The notes below the pieces were generated by a model, which saw only the letters and a list, made by a program, of their open reading frames with translations, did no database searches and was not told the DNA's origin. A stretch of 17,643 bases of DNA, taken from positions 1 to 17,643 of the forward strand of contig DATLAV010000140.1 of NCBI GenBank assembly GCA_035527235.1, read 5' to 3'. This DNA comes from BS750m-G28 sp035527235 (lineage in GTDB: Archaea > Thermoproteota > Bathyarchaeia > TCS64). The translations under genes were made by a program, and so were the position numbers. Positions 1-5,929 of the stretch are shown here, one piece after another. Positions within the stretch are counted from its first letter, which is position 1, and the number at the start of each line of letters is the position of its first letter.

Positions 1-340
1 CTGGCTCCTTGACCTCGACCATCCCGGTGTTAACGAGGACTGCTGAGAGGCTGTAAGTGCTGTCACCACAGGCGCTGAAGTAGCCGTCCGTCCAGAGGTA
101 GATGACCCCCACGTCCGCCTCCGGAACTGTGGGCTCGGTGACGATGGCTCCGAGGAGGCCGGCGGACCCCCTCGGCTCCATGAGCATGGTGGGCCTCAGG
201 TCATCGTAGTGTTTCCGGAAATACGCCTGCTTCTCGGCCATCGTCGCGCCCTTGAGCTTGGGGACTCCCCCGACGACGACCCTCGTCGCCTCCCCTGATG
301 AGTGCGTGTCTATGCAGGATAATATCCTTGAAAACTTCAT
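1..340 (-). CDS. Proline racemase family protein (5' part, cut by left window edge)
   Basis: The first 113 residues match the N-terminal lobe of the proline racemase / hydroxyproline epimerase / trans-3-hydroxyproline dehydratase family. These enzymes abstract the alpha proton of proline-type substrates with paired cysteines. Visible motifs are IDTHSSGEATRVVVGG at about 10-25 (family IDxHTxGEPTR), LMEPRGSAGLLGA at about 53-65 (usual PRGHxDMxGA) and the first catalytic cysteine, Cys91, in ACGDST (usual MCGHGT). The histidine-glycine after the cysteine is replaced by Asp-Ser, so the exact reaction is uncertain. The second catalytic cysteine lies outside the window. ATG at 340 is preceded by GGTG six bases upstream; an in-frame GTG at 349 is an alternative. 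It follows the small membrane protein by about 36 bases on the same strand and may be co-transcribed with it. Confidence 0.85.
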   Translation of the reverse strand, partial: MKFSRILSCIDTHSSGEATRVVVGGVPKLKGATMAEKQAYFRKHYDDLRPTMLMEPRGSAGLLGAIVTEPTVPEADVGVIYLWTDGYFSACGDSTYSLSAVLVNTGMVEVKEP

Positions 341-376
341 TACCGACACCTGTAGAGATATCGGTACGTTGCATAT

Positions 377-556
377 TTACTGTTTTTGGGAGCGGACCCT
401 CAGGTAGATGACTGCGCTGAATAAGGCCGGGAAGTGGAAGATGAATAGCTCGAAGACGGGGTCGAAGACCGCCCATGCGGTCCTCTGGATCAGGAATGCC
501 AATATAGAGATGATGATCAACACAATGGTCGTTTTACGCCAGGAGCTCGGATCCAT
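377..556 (-). CDS. Small predicted membrane protein, two hydrophobic segments
   Basis: Unrecognised 59-residue protein. Starting at the ATG at 556, it has a polar N-terminus (MDPSSWRK), a hydrophobic stretch rich in Ile and Leu, a short polar turn around QRT, a second hydrophobic segment (FHFPALFSAVIYL) and a basic tail ending in RSQKQ. The pattern suggests a two-helix integral membrane protein with positively charged ends. A GTG at 574 would add six residues. A TATA-like TTTTATCC lies about 25 bases before that GTG. The gene sits between rpoK and the proline racemase with gaps of about 40 bases on both sides, all on the minus strand. Its coding status rests on composition and tidy spacing, not on a recognised family. 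Confidence 0.45.
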   Translation of the reverse strand: MDPSSWRKTTIVLIIISILAFLIQRTAWAVFDPVFELFIFHFPALFSAVIYLRVRSQKQ

Positions 557-614
557 GGAACCCAATATCTGCACTTCAGAGAACCTATCTCGAAGAAGGA
601 TAAAAGGATCAGGA

Positions 615-866
615 TTATTTAGGCTTCAGAAGACGGCTCAGGGCTATATCCTGCCAGGTATTGTCAGGTAGTACCCTTCGGAGGGTCATTGGCAGGGCGT
701 TCTCATTGAGCTCCGTCAGCGCAATGTCTATGGGATCGCTGACGGCGTCTGGAAGCTCAACGAGGATCGGCGCTCCCATGGAGAGCTGTAACGCCCTCGC
801 ACCGATGATCCTCGCCCGCTCAAACCGTGTGAGCTTCGGGGGGCCGACCCTGATTTCCTTTGACAA
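615..866 (-). CDS. rpoK: DNA-directed RNA polymerase subunit K (Rpb6/omega homologue)
   Basis: RpoK is the archaeal counterpart of eukaryotic Rpb6 and bacterial omega and helps assemble and stabilise the polymerase clamp. The 83-residue product contains the hallmark LTRFERARIIGARALQLSMG at about 12-31, then GAPILVE, DPIDIALTEL and a C-terminal LPMTLRRVLPD segment. The IRVGPPKLTRFE lead-in matches the longer crenarchaeal-type version. The only usable start in this frame is TTG at 866; no ATG or GTG exists between it and the end of the thermosome gene. No clear ribosome binding site precedes the TTG. The thermosome stop codon lies 32 bases upstream, so co-transcription with it is likely. Confidence 0.95.
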   Translation of the reverse strand: MSKEIRVGPPKLTRFERARIIGARALQLSMGAPILVELPDAVSDPIDIALTELNENALPMTLRRVLPDNTWQDIALSRLLKPK

Positions 867-898
867 GTCTATCGCATCAAATATGGGGTAGGAGTATA

Positions 899-2569
899 TT
901 ACATTGGGGGCATGCCGCCGGGCATACCGCCCATCCCGCCCATGCCGCCCATGCCGTCGGGCATACCGCCCGGTGGAGCGCTCATCTTCGTGGCGGCGAT
1001 GACGTCGTCGATCTTCAGCAGCAGCGTTGAGGCCTCTGTGGCCGACTTTATCGCCTGTACCTTGACCTGCATCGGCTCCAGTACGTTGAGCTTCTCCATG
1101 TCGGAGACCTTGCCCTCAAGGCTGTTGATCCCCATCCACAGCTTGCCCTTCTCGTGGCTCGACTGCATCTCAGAGATGGCGTCGATGGGGTCCATACCGG
1201 CGTTCTCAGCGAGTGTCGTCGGGATTACTTCGATGGCCTCAGCGAATGCGGCGACTGCTAGGCGCTCTCTTCCAGCTAGGCCCTCGGCGTACCGCCTCAG
1301 CCTGCGGGCGACCTCTATCTCGGGTGCACCGCCACCTGCGACGATCTTGGGCTCCTGGACGACGTCCCTGATGACGCAGAGGGAGTCGTGGAGGGACCTG
1401 TCAGCCTCGTCAACGATCCGCTCTGTTCCACCCCTGATTAGGATGGAGACCGCCTTGGGATTCTTGCAGCCCTCTACGAAGAGCATCTTCTCGTCGCCGA
1501 TCTTTCTCTCCTCGACTGTCGCGGCGTAGCCGGCGTCGTCCTCGCTGAGGTCGTCGACGCTGGTCACTACCTTGCCGCCCGTGGCCTTGGCGAGGGCCTC
1601 GATGTCGCTCTTCTTGAGGCGCCGTGCGGCCATGATGCCCTCACGGGCCAAGAAGTGCTGGACCATGTCGTCGATGCCCTTCTGGGCGAGGAGCACGGTG
1701 ATGCCGGCGTCTTTCACCTTCTTGACCATATCCCGGAGCATCTGCTCCTCCTGGTCGAGGTAGGCCTGCATCTGATCGGGGCTCTCGATGTGGATCTTCG
1801 AGTCGAATTCGGTCTTCTCGATCTCCAGGGAGGCGTTGAGGAGACCGATCTTGGCGTCCTTGACGACCTTGGGCATGTCGCTGTGGACGACCTCCTTGTC
1901 GATGATCAGCCCCTTGATCAGGGTCGTGTCCGTGAGGGACCCGCCCGGCTTCTTCTCGATCTTGATCATGTCGAGGTCGGCCTCGTACTTTCCGTCCTTC
2001 TCCTCCGCGACTTGCAATACGGCGTCGACGGCGATGTCTGACAGGTAGTCGCTGTAGCCTGAGATCAGCTTGCTGGCCATGGAGGTCATTGAGACCTTCT
2101 TCAGTGTCTTCTTGTCCTTGGGCTTGACCTCAATGGCTATCTCGTCGAGGAACTTTAGCGCCTGCTCCTGAGCATCCCTGTACCCGTCGATGATGACGGT
2201 GGGGTGGATCTTTTTATCCATCAGCTCAACGGCCTTGCCGAGGAGCTCGCCCGTGAGTATGACGACACTCGTGGTGCCGTCTCCGACCTCATCGTCCTGG
2301 GTCTTTGAGACTTCCACCATCATCTTGGCCGCGGGATGCTGGACATCCATCTCCTTCAGCATCGTAGCGCCATCGTTCGTGATCGTGACGTCGCCGAAGC
2401 TGTCGACAAGCATCTTGTCCATGCCCTTGGGGCCGAGTGAGGTTTTCACAGCCTCAGCCACGATGCGAGCTGCCTGAATGTTGGCGTTCCTCGCGTCGGG
2501 GCCCCTGCTACGCTCCGTTCCTTCTCTGAGAATTATAATAGGTTGACCACTGTAACCAGGTGCACTCAT
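899..2569 (-). CDS. ths: Thermosome subunit (group II chaperonin)
   Basis: This 556-residue cytosolic chaperonin subunit forms double-ring ATP-driven folding chambers with a built-in lid. Length and sequence match archaeal thermosomes throughout: LGPKGMDKM at 45-53, NDGATM at 65-70 and GDGTT at 96-100 form the ATP site; RSLHDSL at about 391-397 and GGGAPE at about 412-417 belong to the C-terminal equatorial domain. The protein ends in a flexible Gly-Gly-Met repeat tail from about residue 531, as in many thermosomes. ATG at 2569 has GGTGG about nine bases upstream and a TATA box 45 bases upstream. An inverted repeat next to that TATA box may be an operator. Whether this is an alpha- or beta-type subunit cannot be decided from one sequence; no second copy is in the window. 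Confidence 0.97.
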   Translation of the reverse strand: MSAPGYSGQPIIILREGTERSRGPDARNANIQAARIVAEAVKTSLGPKGMDKMLVDSFGDVTITNDGATMLKEMDVQHPAAKMMVEVSKTQDDEVGDGTTSVVILTGELLGKAVELMDKKIHPTVIIDGYRDAQEQALKFLDEIAIEVKPKDKKTLKKVSMTSMASKLISGYSDYLSDIAVDAVLQVAEEKDGKYEADLDMIKIEKKPGGSLTDTTLIKGLIIDKEVVHSDMPKVVKDAKIGLLNASLEIEKTEFDSKIHIESPDQMQAYLDQEEQMLRDMVKKVKDAGITVLLAQKGIDDMVQHFLAREGIMAARRLKKSDIEALAKATGGKVVTSVDDLSEDDAGYAATVEERKIGDEKMLFVEGCKNPKAVSILIRGGTERIVDEADRSLHDSLCVIRDVVQEPKIVAGGGAPEIEVARRLRRYAEGLAGRERLAVAAFAEAIEVIPTTLAENAGMDPIDAISEMQSSHEKGKLWMGINSLEGKVSDMEKLNVLEPMQVKVQAIKSATEASTLLLKIDDVIAATKMSAPPGGMPDGMGGMGGMGGMPGGMPPM

Positions 2570-2613
2570 ACTTATTTTCCACCTTGGAACTATAGACTTT
2601 CACATAGAAACGC

Positions 2614-2621
2614 AATATAAA
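2614..2621 (-). promoter_or_regulatory. TATA box of the thermosome gene
   Basis: On the minus strand the sequence reads TTTATATT, 45 bases before the thermosome ATG. A start site about 25 bases downstream would leave a leader of about 22 bases, which includes the GGTGG ribosome binding site. Confidence 0.65.
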
Positions 2622-2624
2622 CAT

Positions 2625-2641
2625 TTTCTTTGAGAAAGAAA
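2625..2641. promoter_or_regulatory. Perfect 7-bp inverted repeat upstream of the thermosome TATA box
   Basis: TTTCTTT-GAG-AAAGAAA is a perfect palindrome with 7-bp arms and a 3-base spacer. It begins three bases upstream of the thermosome TATA box, where TFB contacts its recognition element. This placement is typical for an archaeal repressor or activator site. No regulator is identified. Confidence 0.4.
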
Positions 2642-2716
2642 CGAAGCCATTTTAATATTTGGGTATATCGGGGTCAAGAAAAGGAGGGGAGAGACCACCG
2701 GGAAAGAGGTTGATCC

Positions 2717-3667
2717 TCAGCTCTCGGCCACGACTTTGTTCCCGATCGTCCCTATCTTGTCGATCCATATCTCCACGAAGTCGCCCACCTTGAGCAACCC
2801 CAACGGATGGGCGCTGCCGACTCCGGACGGGGTTCCCGTTGCGATGATGTCACCGACTTCGAGGGTAATACCTTCCGAGAGGATGCTGACGATCTTCTTT
2901 AAGTCGAAGATCATGTTAGCGGTGTTCGAGCTCTGCCGGGTTTCACCGTTCACCTTCAGCCAGAGATCGAGGCTCTGAGGATCACCGACCTCGTCCGAAG
3001 TCACCAGATAGGGCCCCATGGGGGCGAAGGTGTCGCAGCTCTTACCCTTGTACCACTGCCCATGTTGGCTCTGGAGGTCACGGGCCGAGATGTCGTTGAA
3101 GGCCGTGTAACCCATGATGTGATCTAGGACCTCGTCCTCGGGAATGTACTTACCCCGCTTGCCGATGACCAGGGCCAACTCGACCTCGTAGTCAAGCCTC
3201 TCGGTGGCTCGGGGGTAAATGATGTCGTCATATGGGCCAGTCACCGTCGTGGGGGACTTCGTGAAGTAGATGGGGTGCTTGGGAAGCGGCCTCTCCTGCT
3301 GAAGGGTCTTCCTACCCTCCCTGACGTGGTCGGCGTAGTTCAGCCCCAAGCAGACGATGTTCTTCCGGGGATAGGGGATGGGGGCCATCAGCTTGACCTC
3401 CTTCAGAGGGTACAACATGCCCTCCATGCCGGACGCCTCCCCGCTCTCCATACGATTTCCAGCCTCATCGAGGGCCCTCCGAGCCTCCGCCAGACCCTCA
3501 GCTCCCAGATCCAGGAAGGAGAGCATGTCGAGGTCGAATGGCCCAGGCAAGTCCTCGTAGGCGTCACCGAGGTGGTCAGCGAAGGCCTTGTTCAAATCCA
3601 GGACCCAATCGCCCAGGAGGACGCCGATCCCCGGGGTCTCCCTAACCGAGTATGAAAGCAGCTTCAT
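2717..3667 (-). CDS. Fumarylacetoacetate hydrolase (FAH) family protein
   Basis: A 316-residue enzyme of the FAH superfamily, whose members hydrolyse, decarboxylate or isomerise beta-keto or oxo acids using a divalent metal. The N-terminal part (to about residue 95) is the small family-typical lead domain; the catalytic domain follows with CLGLNYADHVRE at 106-117 (catalytic His114), metal ligands Glu161 and Glu163 in LDYEVELALVIG, Asp192 in FNDISARD, and the TGTPSGVG segment near the C-terminus. Length and order match 2-hydroxyhepta-2,4-diene-1,7-dioate isomerase or acylpyruvase-like members, but the substrate cannot be read from sequence. The ATG at 3667 follows a TATA box by about 30 bases, so the transcript is probably leaderless. 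It is divergent from a hotdog thioesterase-like gene, 92 bases away. Confidence 0.9.
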   Translation of the reverse strand: MKLLSYSVRETPGIGVLLGDWVLDLNKAFADHLGDAYEDLPGPFDLDMLSFLDLGAEGLAEARRALDEAGNRMESGEASGMEGMLYPLKEVKLMAPIPYPRKNIVCLGLNYADHVREGRKTLQQERPLPKHPIYFTKSPTTVTGPYDDIIYPRATERLDYEVELALVIGKRGKYIPEDEVLDHIMGYTAFNDISARDLQSQHGQWYKGKSCDTFAPMGPYLVTSDEVGDPQSLDLWLKVNGETRQSSNTANMIFDLKKIVSILSEGITLEVGDIIATGTPSGVGSAHPLGLLKVGDFVEIWIDKIGTIGNKVVAES

Positions 3668-3696
3668 GACAATCTCTTGAACTTTCTGGACCCGAG

Positions 3697-3703
3697 AATA
3701 TAA
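3697..3703 (-). promoter_or_regulatory. TATA box of the FAH-family gene
   Basis: Minus-strand TTATATT lies 30-36 bases before the ATG at 3667, giving a predicted start site within a few bases of the start codon. It sits in the 92-base intergenic region shared with the divergent hotdog gene. Confidence 0.5.
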
Positions 3704-3759
3704 CGTTATTCAGCGAAAAGGACATATCAACATAGGCAACAATAGGTTTTAGATGGCAC

Positions 3760-4149
3760 ATGTCCAAGAAAACCCACGATAAGGCGAACCCTGAACTCGT
3801 CGGAACGCCCTTGAAGATAGTTGACGGTGTCGAGGCGGAGGTCGAACTGAGGGCGACCCCAGATATGGCCGTCGACGGCAGAGGCCTCGTCCATGGTGGC
3901 TTCACGTTCGGGCTTGCGGACTACGCCGCTATGCTCTCCGTGAACCATCCGAACGTCGTCCTCGGGAAGTCGGAGAGCCGATTCATCGTACCCGTGAAGG
4001 TGGGCGACCTCATGAAGGCGAAGGCCGTCGTCGAATCCCAGGATGGTCGGAGGAGGGAGGTCAAAGTAGAGGTGACCGTCGAAGAGAAGATCGTCTACAC
4101 GGGCACACTGAATTGTTACATCTTGGAGAAGCATGTCCTAGAGACATGA
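3760..4149 (+). CDS. Hotdog-fold thioesterase-like protein
   Basis: A 129-residue single-domain protein with the hotdog fold of the PaaI/4HBT acyl-CoA thioesterase superfamily. The diagnostic segment is GLVHGGFTFGLADYAAM at about 42-58, corresponding to the HGG turn and following central helix; His45, Gly46-Gly47 and Asp54 are the likely active-site region. The remainder alternates beta strands (SRFIVPVKVGD, RREVKVEVTV, IVYTGTLNCYIL) as expected. Such proteins hydrolyse acyl-CoA or other thioesters, or bind acyl groups; the substrate is not determinable. The frame starts at ATG 3760; another ATG at 3753 is in a different frame. No strong ribosome binding site is visible. It is divergent from the FAH-family gene, so the two may share control. 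Confidence 0.8.
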   Translation: MSKKTHDKANPELVGTPLKIVDGVEAEVELRATPDMAVDGRGLVHGGFTFGLADYAAMLSVNHPNVVLGKSESRFIVPVKVGDLMKAKAVVESQDGRRREVKVEVTVEEKIVYTGTLNCYILEKHVLET

Positions 4150-4200
4150 GACAAAAGAGTGGTTCGTCAATTACATTATGCGGCGTCAAACACTAAGGCT

Positions 4201-4208
4201 TTTATATT
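4201..4208 (+). promoter_or_regulatory. TATA box of the winged-helix regulator gene
   Basis: TTTATATT 38 bases before the ATG at 4247 predicts a start site near 4230. A leader of about 17 bases would then contain the GGGTG ribosome binding site at 4234-4238. Confidence 0.6.
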
Positions 4209-4246
4209 AAAAAGTAAACCCCAAGTAGAACTCGGGTGTGAAAAAA

Positions 4247-4645
4247 ATGCCGTTGATTGTTGATCCCAGTAAGACGGGATTTGAGAAGGTTCTGAGAGAT
4301 TATCAGATAGAGGCCCTTAAGATAGTGTGGAAGAGCTCGGAGAGTGGCGCGACCTCACGGGACGTTTACCAGTATGCCAACAAGATGCTGTCTGGGAAGT
4401 CGATCTCCCGGGCGTCGATTATCAACTTCCTGAACGCCATGTGCGACGAGGGCGTGCTCAACTACGAGGAGGAGACCTGTAAGGGCGGGATGCGCAGGAA
4501 GTACTTCCCGGGGCTAGATGAGGCGGGCTTCAAGAAGTACATAGCCAAGTCTGTCGTGGATAGCCTGCTCAAGGACTTCCCCGAGCAGACCATGGCGGCC
4601 CTTAGGGAGTCCCTGGGTCCGAGGGCGAGCGAGGTCGGGCTATAG
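4247..4645 (+). CDS. BlaI/MecI-like winged-helix transcriptional regulator
   Basis: A 132-residue basic protein resembling the BlaI/MecI/CopY winged-helix family, which bind DNA as dimers. From about residue 17 it reads YQIEALKIVWKSSESGATSR, then VYQYAN, the recognition region ISRASIINFLNAMCDEG, and the wing EEETCKGGMRRKYFPGL, followed by a helical dimerisation tail. In bacteria this family is controlled by proteolysis through BlaR/MecR; no such partner is seen here, so a stand-alone regulator is inferred. The ATG at 4247 is preferred because GGGTG lies eight bases upstream. The in-frame GTG at 4238 would overlap that site and add three residues. It ends at TAG. Confidence 0.72.
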   Translation: MPLIVDPSKTGFEKVLRDYQIEALKIVWKSSESGATSRDVYQYANKMLSGKSISRASIINFLNAMCDEGVLNYEEETCKGGMRRKYFPGLDEAGFKKYIAKSVVDSLLKDFPEQTMAALRESLGPRASEVGL

Positions 4646-4697
4646 GCCGGCCGAAGACGCTCTGGTATTCTTCTCCTTTTCCCACCTATCCCCAGCC

Positions 4698-4703
4698 TTA
4701 TAT
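4698..4703 (+). promoter_or_regulatory. TATA box of the DUF167 gene
   Basis: TTATAT lies about 20 bases before ATG 4722 and 31 bases before ATG 4734. The predicted start site is at or just past 4722, so the mRNA should be leaderless or start at the second ATG. Confidence 0.4.
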
Positions 4704-4721
4704 CGTATAGCGCCAGCAGCA

Positions 4722-4946
4722 ATGTTGGATGAGATGAGGATCACCGTCGACGTGAAGGCGAGCTCGAGGGAGGAGACCGTCGAGGAGGATGGGGAGGGCC
4801 ACTACGTCGTCAGGGTGAAGGCGCCTCGGAAGAAGGGGAAGGCCAACGTCGCCGTGATCAAGCTCCTGGAGAGGCACTTCGGCAGGAGGGTGACGATCAT
4901 GTCGGGCCACACCTCGACGAGGAAGATCGTTGAGATAGAAGAGTAG
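4722..4946 (+). CDS. DUF167 (YggU) family protein
   Basis: A 74-residue protein of the DUF167/YggU family, whose molecular role is unknown. The typical features are all present: an N-terminal strand ITVDVKASSREE, the strand HYVVRVKAP, the hallmark KGKANVAVIKLLERHFG at about 38-54, and the closing strand VTIMSGHTSTRKIVEIE. The length is usual for archaeal members. ATG 4722 is given as the start. An in-frame ATG at 4734 fits the TATA spacing slightly better and would remove four residues. It ends at TAG, followed 35 bases later by a run of eight Ts. Confidence 0.88.
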   Translation: MLDEMRITVDVKASSREETVEEDGEGHYVVRVKAPRKKGKANVAVIKLLERHFGRRVTIMSGHTSTRKIVEIEE

Positions 4947-4968
4947 GCGCGACTTTTCGGTTCACACA

Positions 4969-4994
4969 CCCTAGCAGCCCGTTTTTTTTAGGGG
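4969..4994 (+). terminator. T8 terminator with short stem after the DUF167 gene
   Basis: Eight consecutive Ts at 4982-4989 follow the DUF167 stop codon. CCCTA (4969-4973) and TAGGG (4989-4993) could pair around them, and a wider ACACAC...GTGTGT pairing is possible. A T-run is the main element of archaeal intrinsic termination. It lies between two convergent genes. Confidence 0.55.
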
Positions 4995-5054
4995 CAACTT
5001 GATTGAGTGTGTAAAAGGGGGATGGAGAGCCTCCTAAATGAAAAAGGTGCAGAG

Positions 5055-5348
5055 CTAGGCGATGGCCTTGATGACGTCCTTGACGGTCTTCCCGGGCTCG
5101 AGCCCCAGGGCCTTCGCCTTCGTCGTCGCGGTCCTGATCTCTGCGTTCAGTACGTCGTCGAAGCTACTCACGCCGCTCACCACCGCGGCCGTGGCCCCGA
5201 CCTTCTCGGCTGCATCGATGTTGAGGTAGCCGCACATCACGAACCCCTTGTTGCCTTCGACGAGGAGGAGAGGTGCGATGCCCTCCATCTCGACCTTCAA
5301 ACCCAAGAAAGAGGCGCCTTCGACCTCCAGTTTCTCGATCTTGAACAT
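5055..5348 (-). CDS. DUF1805 family protein
   Basis: A 97-residue protein matching the DUF1805 (YunC-like) family, of unknown function. Characteristic stretches are an N-terminal VEGASFLGLKVEM strand pair, PLLLVEGNKGFVMCGYLNID around 27-46, the helix AAEKVGATAAVVSGV, and SFDDVLNAEI followed by a C-terminal helix. The cysteine in the MCGYLNID segment is conserved in many members. A TATA box lies about 32 bases upstream of ATG 5348, predicting a leaderless transcript. The Toprim gene ends 48 bases upstream on the same strand, so it may also be read from that gene. Confidence 0.85.
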   Translation of the reverse strand: MFKIEKLEVEGASFLGLKVEMEGIAPLLLVEGNKGFVMCGYLNIDAAEKVGATAAVVSGVSSFDDVLNAEIRTATTKAKALGLEPGKTVKDVIKAIA

Positions 5349-5374
5349 GGTTATCGGTCAAACTACGTCAGGAC

Positions 5375-5388
5375 GGGGATATAACCCC
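5375..5388 (-). promoter_or_regulatory. TATA box of the DUF1805 gene within GGGG/CCCC arms
   Basis: The minus strand reads GGGG-TTATAT-CCCC, with the TATA core 31-36 bases before the ATG at 5348. The flanking G4 and C4 blocks are inverted repeats of each other, which may be incidental. Confidence 0.45.
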
Positions 5389-5396
5389 TTCGAACC

Positions 5397-5798
5397 CTAT
5401 AACCTGAACCTCGCGTCGTCCAGCGCCTCTATCACCCGTACGCCGATCGCGGCCATCAACCCGCCGAACTGGCTGCGGAGCCCCGCCTCGACCCGGACGC
5501 CCTTCCTCTCGAGGAGCCTCTTGAGCTGCCGGTTCATCTTCCGCCCTTCCCTGTCAAAGTCGGTGAGGATCAGCACGGATTCGACCCTCCGGGAGAGGGA
5601 ATCACAAAAGTCTGGGTCCGACACGGAGACGTGGGAGCAGACGTCGACCTCACCGCTATAGCCGAGGCTTCGGAGTGCTTCGAGGTCCCTCAGGCCCTCA
5701 ACGACGACGACATCGACTAGGGAGGTGAGCTCTCTGAGGAGGTCGTCGAACTCCTTCCATACCTGCAGTAAGTCGCGACCCCTTCTGGATGTGGTCAG
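5397..5798 (-). CDS. Toprim domain protein (COG1658-like), probable CTG start
   Basis: A small stand-alone Toprim protein of the archaeal primase-like or RNase M5-like type, expected to act on nucleic acid with Mg2+. With a CTG start at 5798 the product is 133 residues. It holds the catalytic glutamate Glu34 in VDVVVVEGLRDLEALRSLG and the Asp80-x-Asp82 pair in VLILTDFDREG, then a helix and FGGLMAAIG. The only standard start, GTG at 5624, would begin at residue 59 and delete the essential glutamate motif. Between the upstream in-frame TGA and that GTG there is no ATG, GTG or TTG. The CTG lies five bases after a perfect GAGGTGAT ribosome binding site, which makes it the best start. A single-base change from ATG, real or from assembly, is the alternative. 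It ends at TAG. Confidence 0.75.
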   Translation of the reverse strand: MTTSRRGRDLLQVWKEFDDLLRELTSLVDVVVVEGLRDLEALRSLGYSGEVDVCSHVSVSDPDFCDSLSRRVESVLILTDFDREGRKMNRQLKRLLERKGVRVEAGLRSQFGGLMAAIGVRVIEALDDARFRL

Positions 5799-5803
5799 AC
5801 CGA

Positions 5804-5811
5804 ATCACCTC
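5804..5811 (-). promoter_or_regulatory. Strong ribosome binding site that fixes a CTG start
   Basis: Minus-strand GAGGTGAT is fully complementary to the usual archaeal 16S rRNA 3' end. It is followed after five bases by CTG at 5798-5796, in frame with the complete Toprim domain. Confidence 0.65.
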
Positions 5812-5879
5812 TTCTCTCTTTGAGTCCGAGTTGGGCGTACTCCGGCTATTTCTGGGGACCATAAACGTATAATAAGAAA

Positions 5880-5908
5880 CCGCTCTTGGGTGTAGGCATA
5901 CCGAGCGG
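5880..5908. other. Hairpin-forming sequence upstream of the Toprim gene
   Basis: CCGCTC (5880-5885) pairs with GAGCGG (5903-5908). Inside, GGTGT pairs with ATACC (one G-U) around an AGGC loop, with a three-base bulge. It lies just upstream of an AT-rich promoter-like stretch at about 5861-5880 on the minus strand. No T-run follows on either strand, so it is not an obvious terminator. Confidence 0.3.
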
Positions 5909-5929
5909 AACACTCGAGTCAGATGCTTC

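Noticed and set aside
201..476. 91-residue minus-strand frame overlapping the proline racemase start
   Set aside because: It is in another frame of a segment whose proline racemase reading is clearly homologous; its arginine-rich composition is typical of a shadow frame.
911..975. Short GGCATACCGCC-like tandem repeats near the thermosome end
   Set aside because: They simply encode the Gly-Gly-Met tail of the chaperonin.
5384..5400. GGGTTCGAA on the minus strand resembling a tRNA T-loop
   Set aside because: No acceptor stem, D-arm or anticodon arm could be formed around it.
5698..5913. 71-residue minus-strand frame overlapping the Toprim N-terminus
   Set aside because: The overlapping frame carries the conserved Toprim glutamate motif, and this frame becomes arginine and proline rich with no family resemblance.
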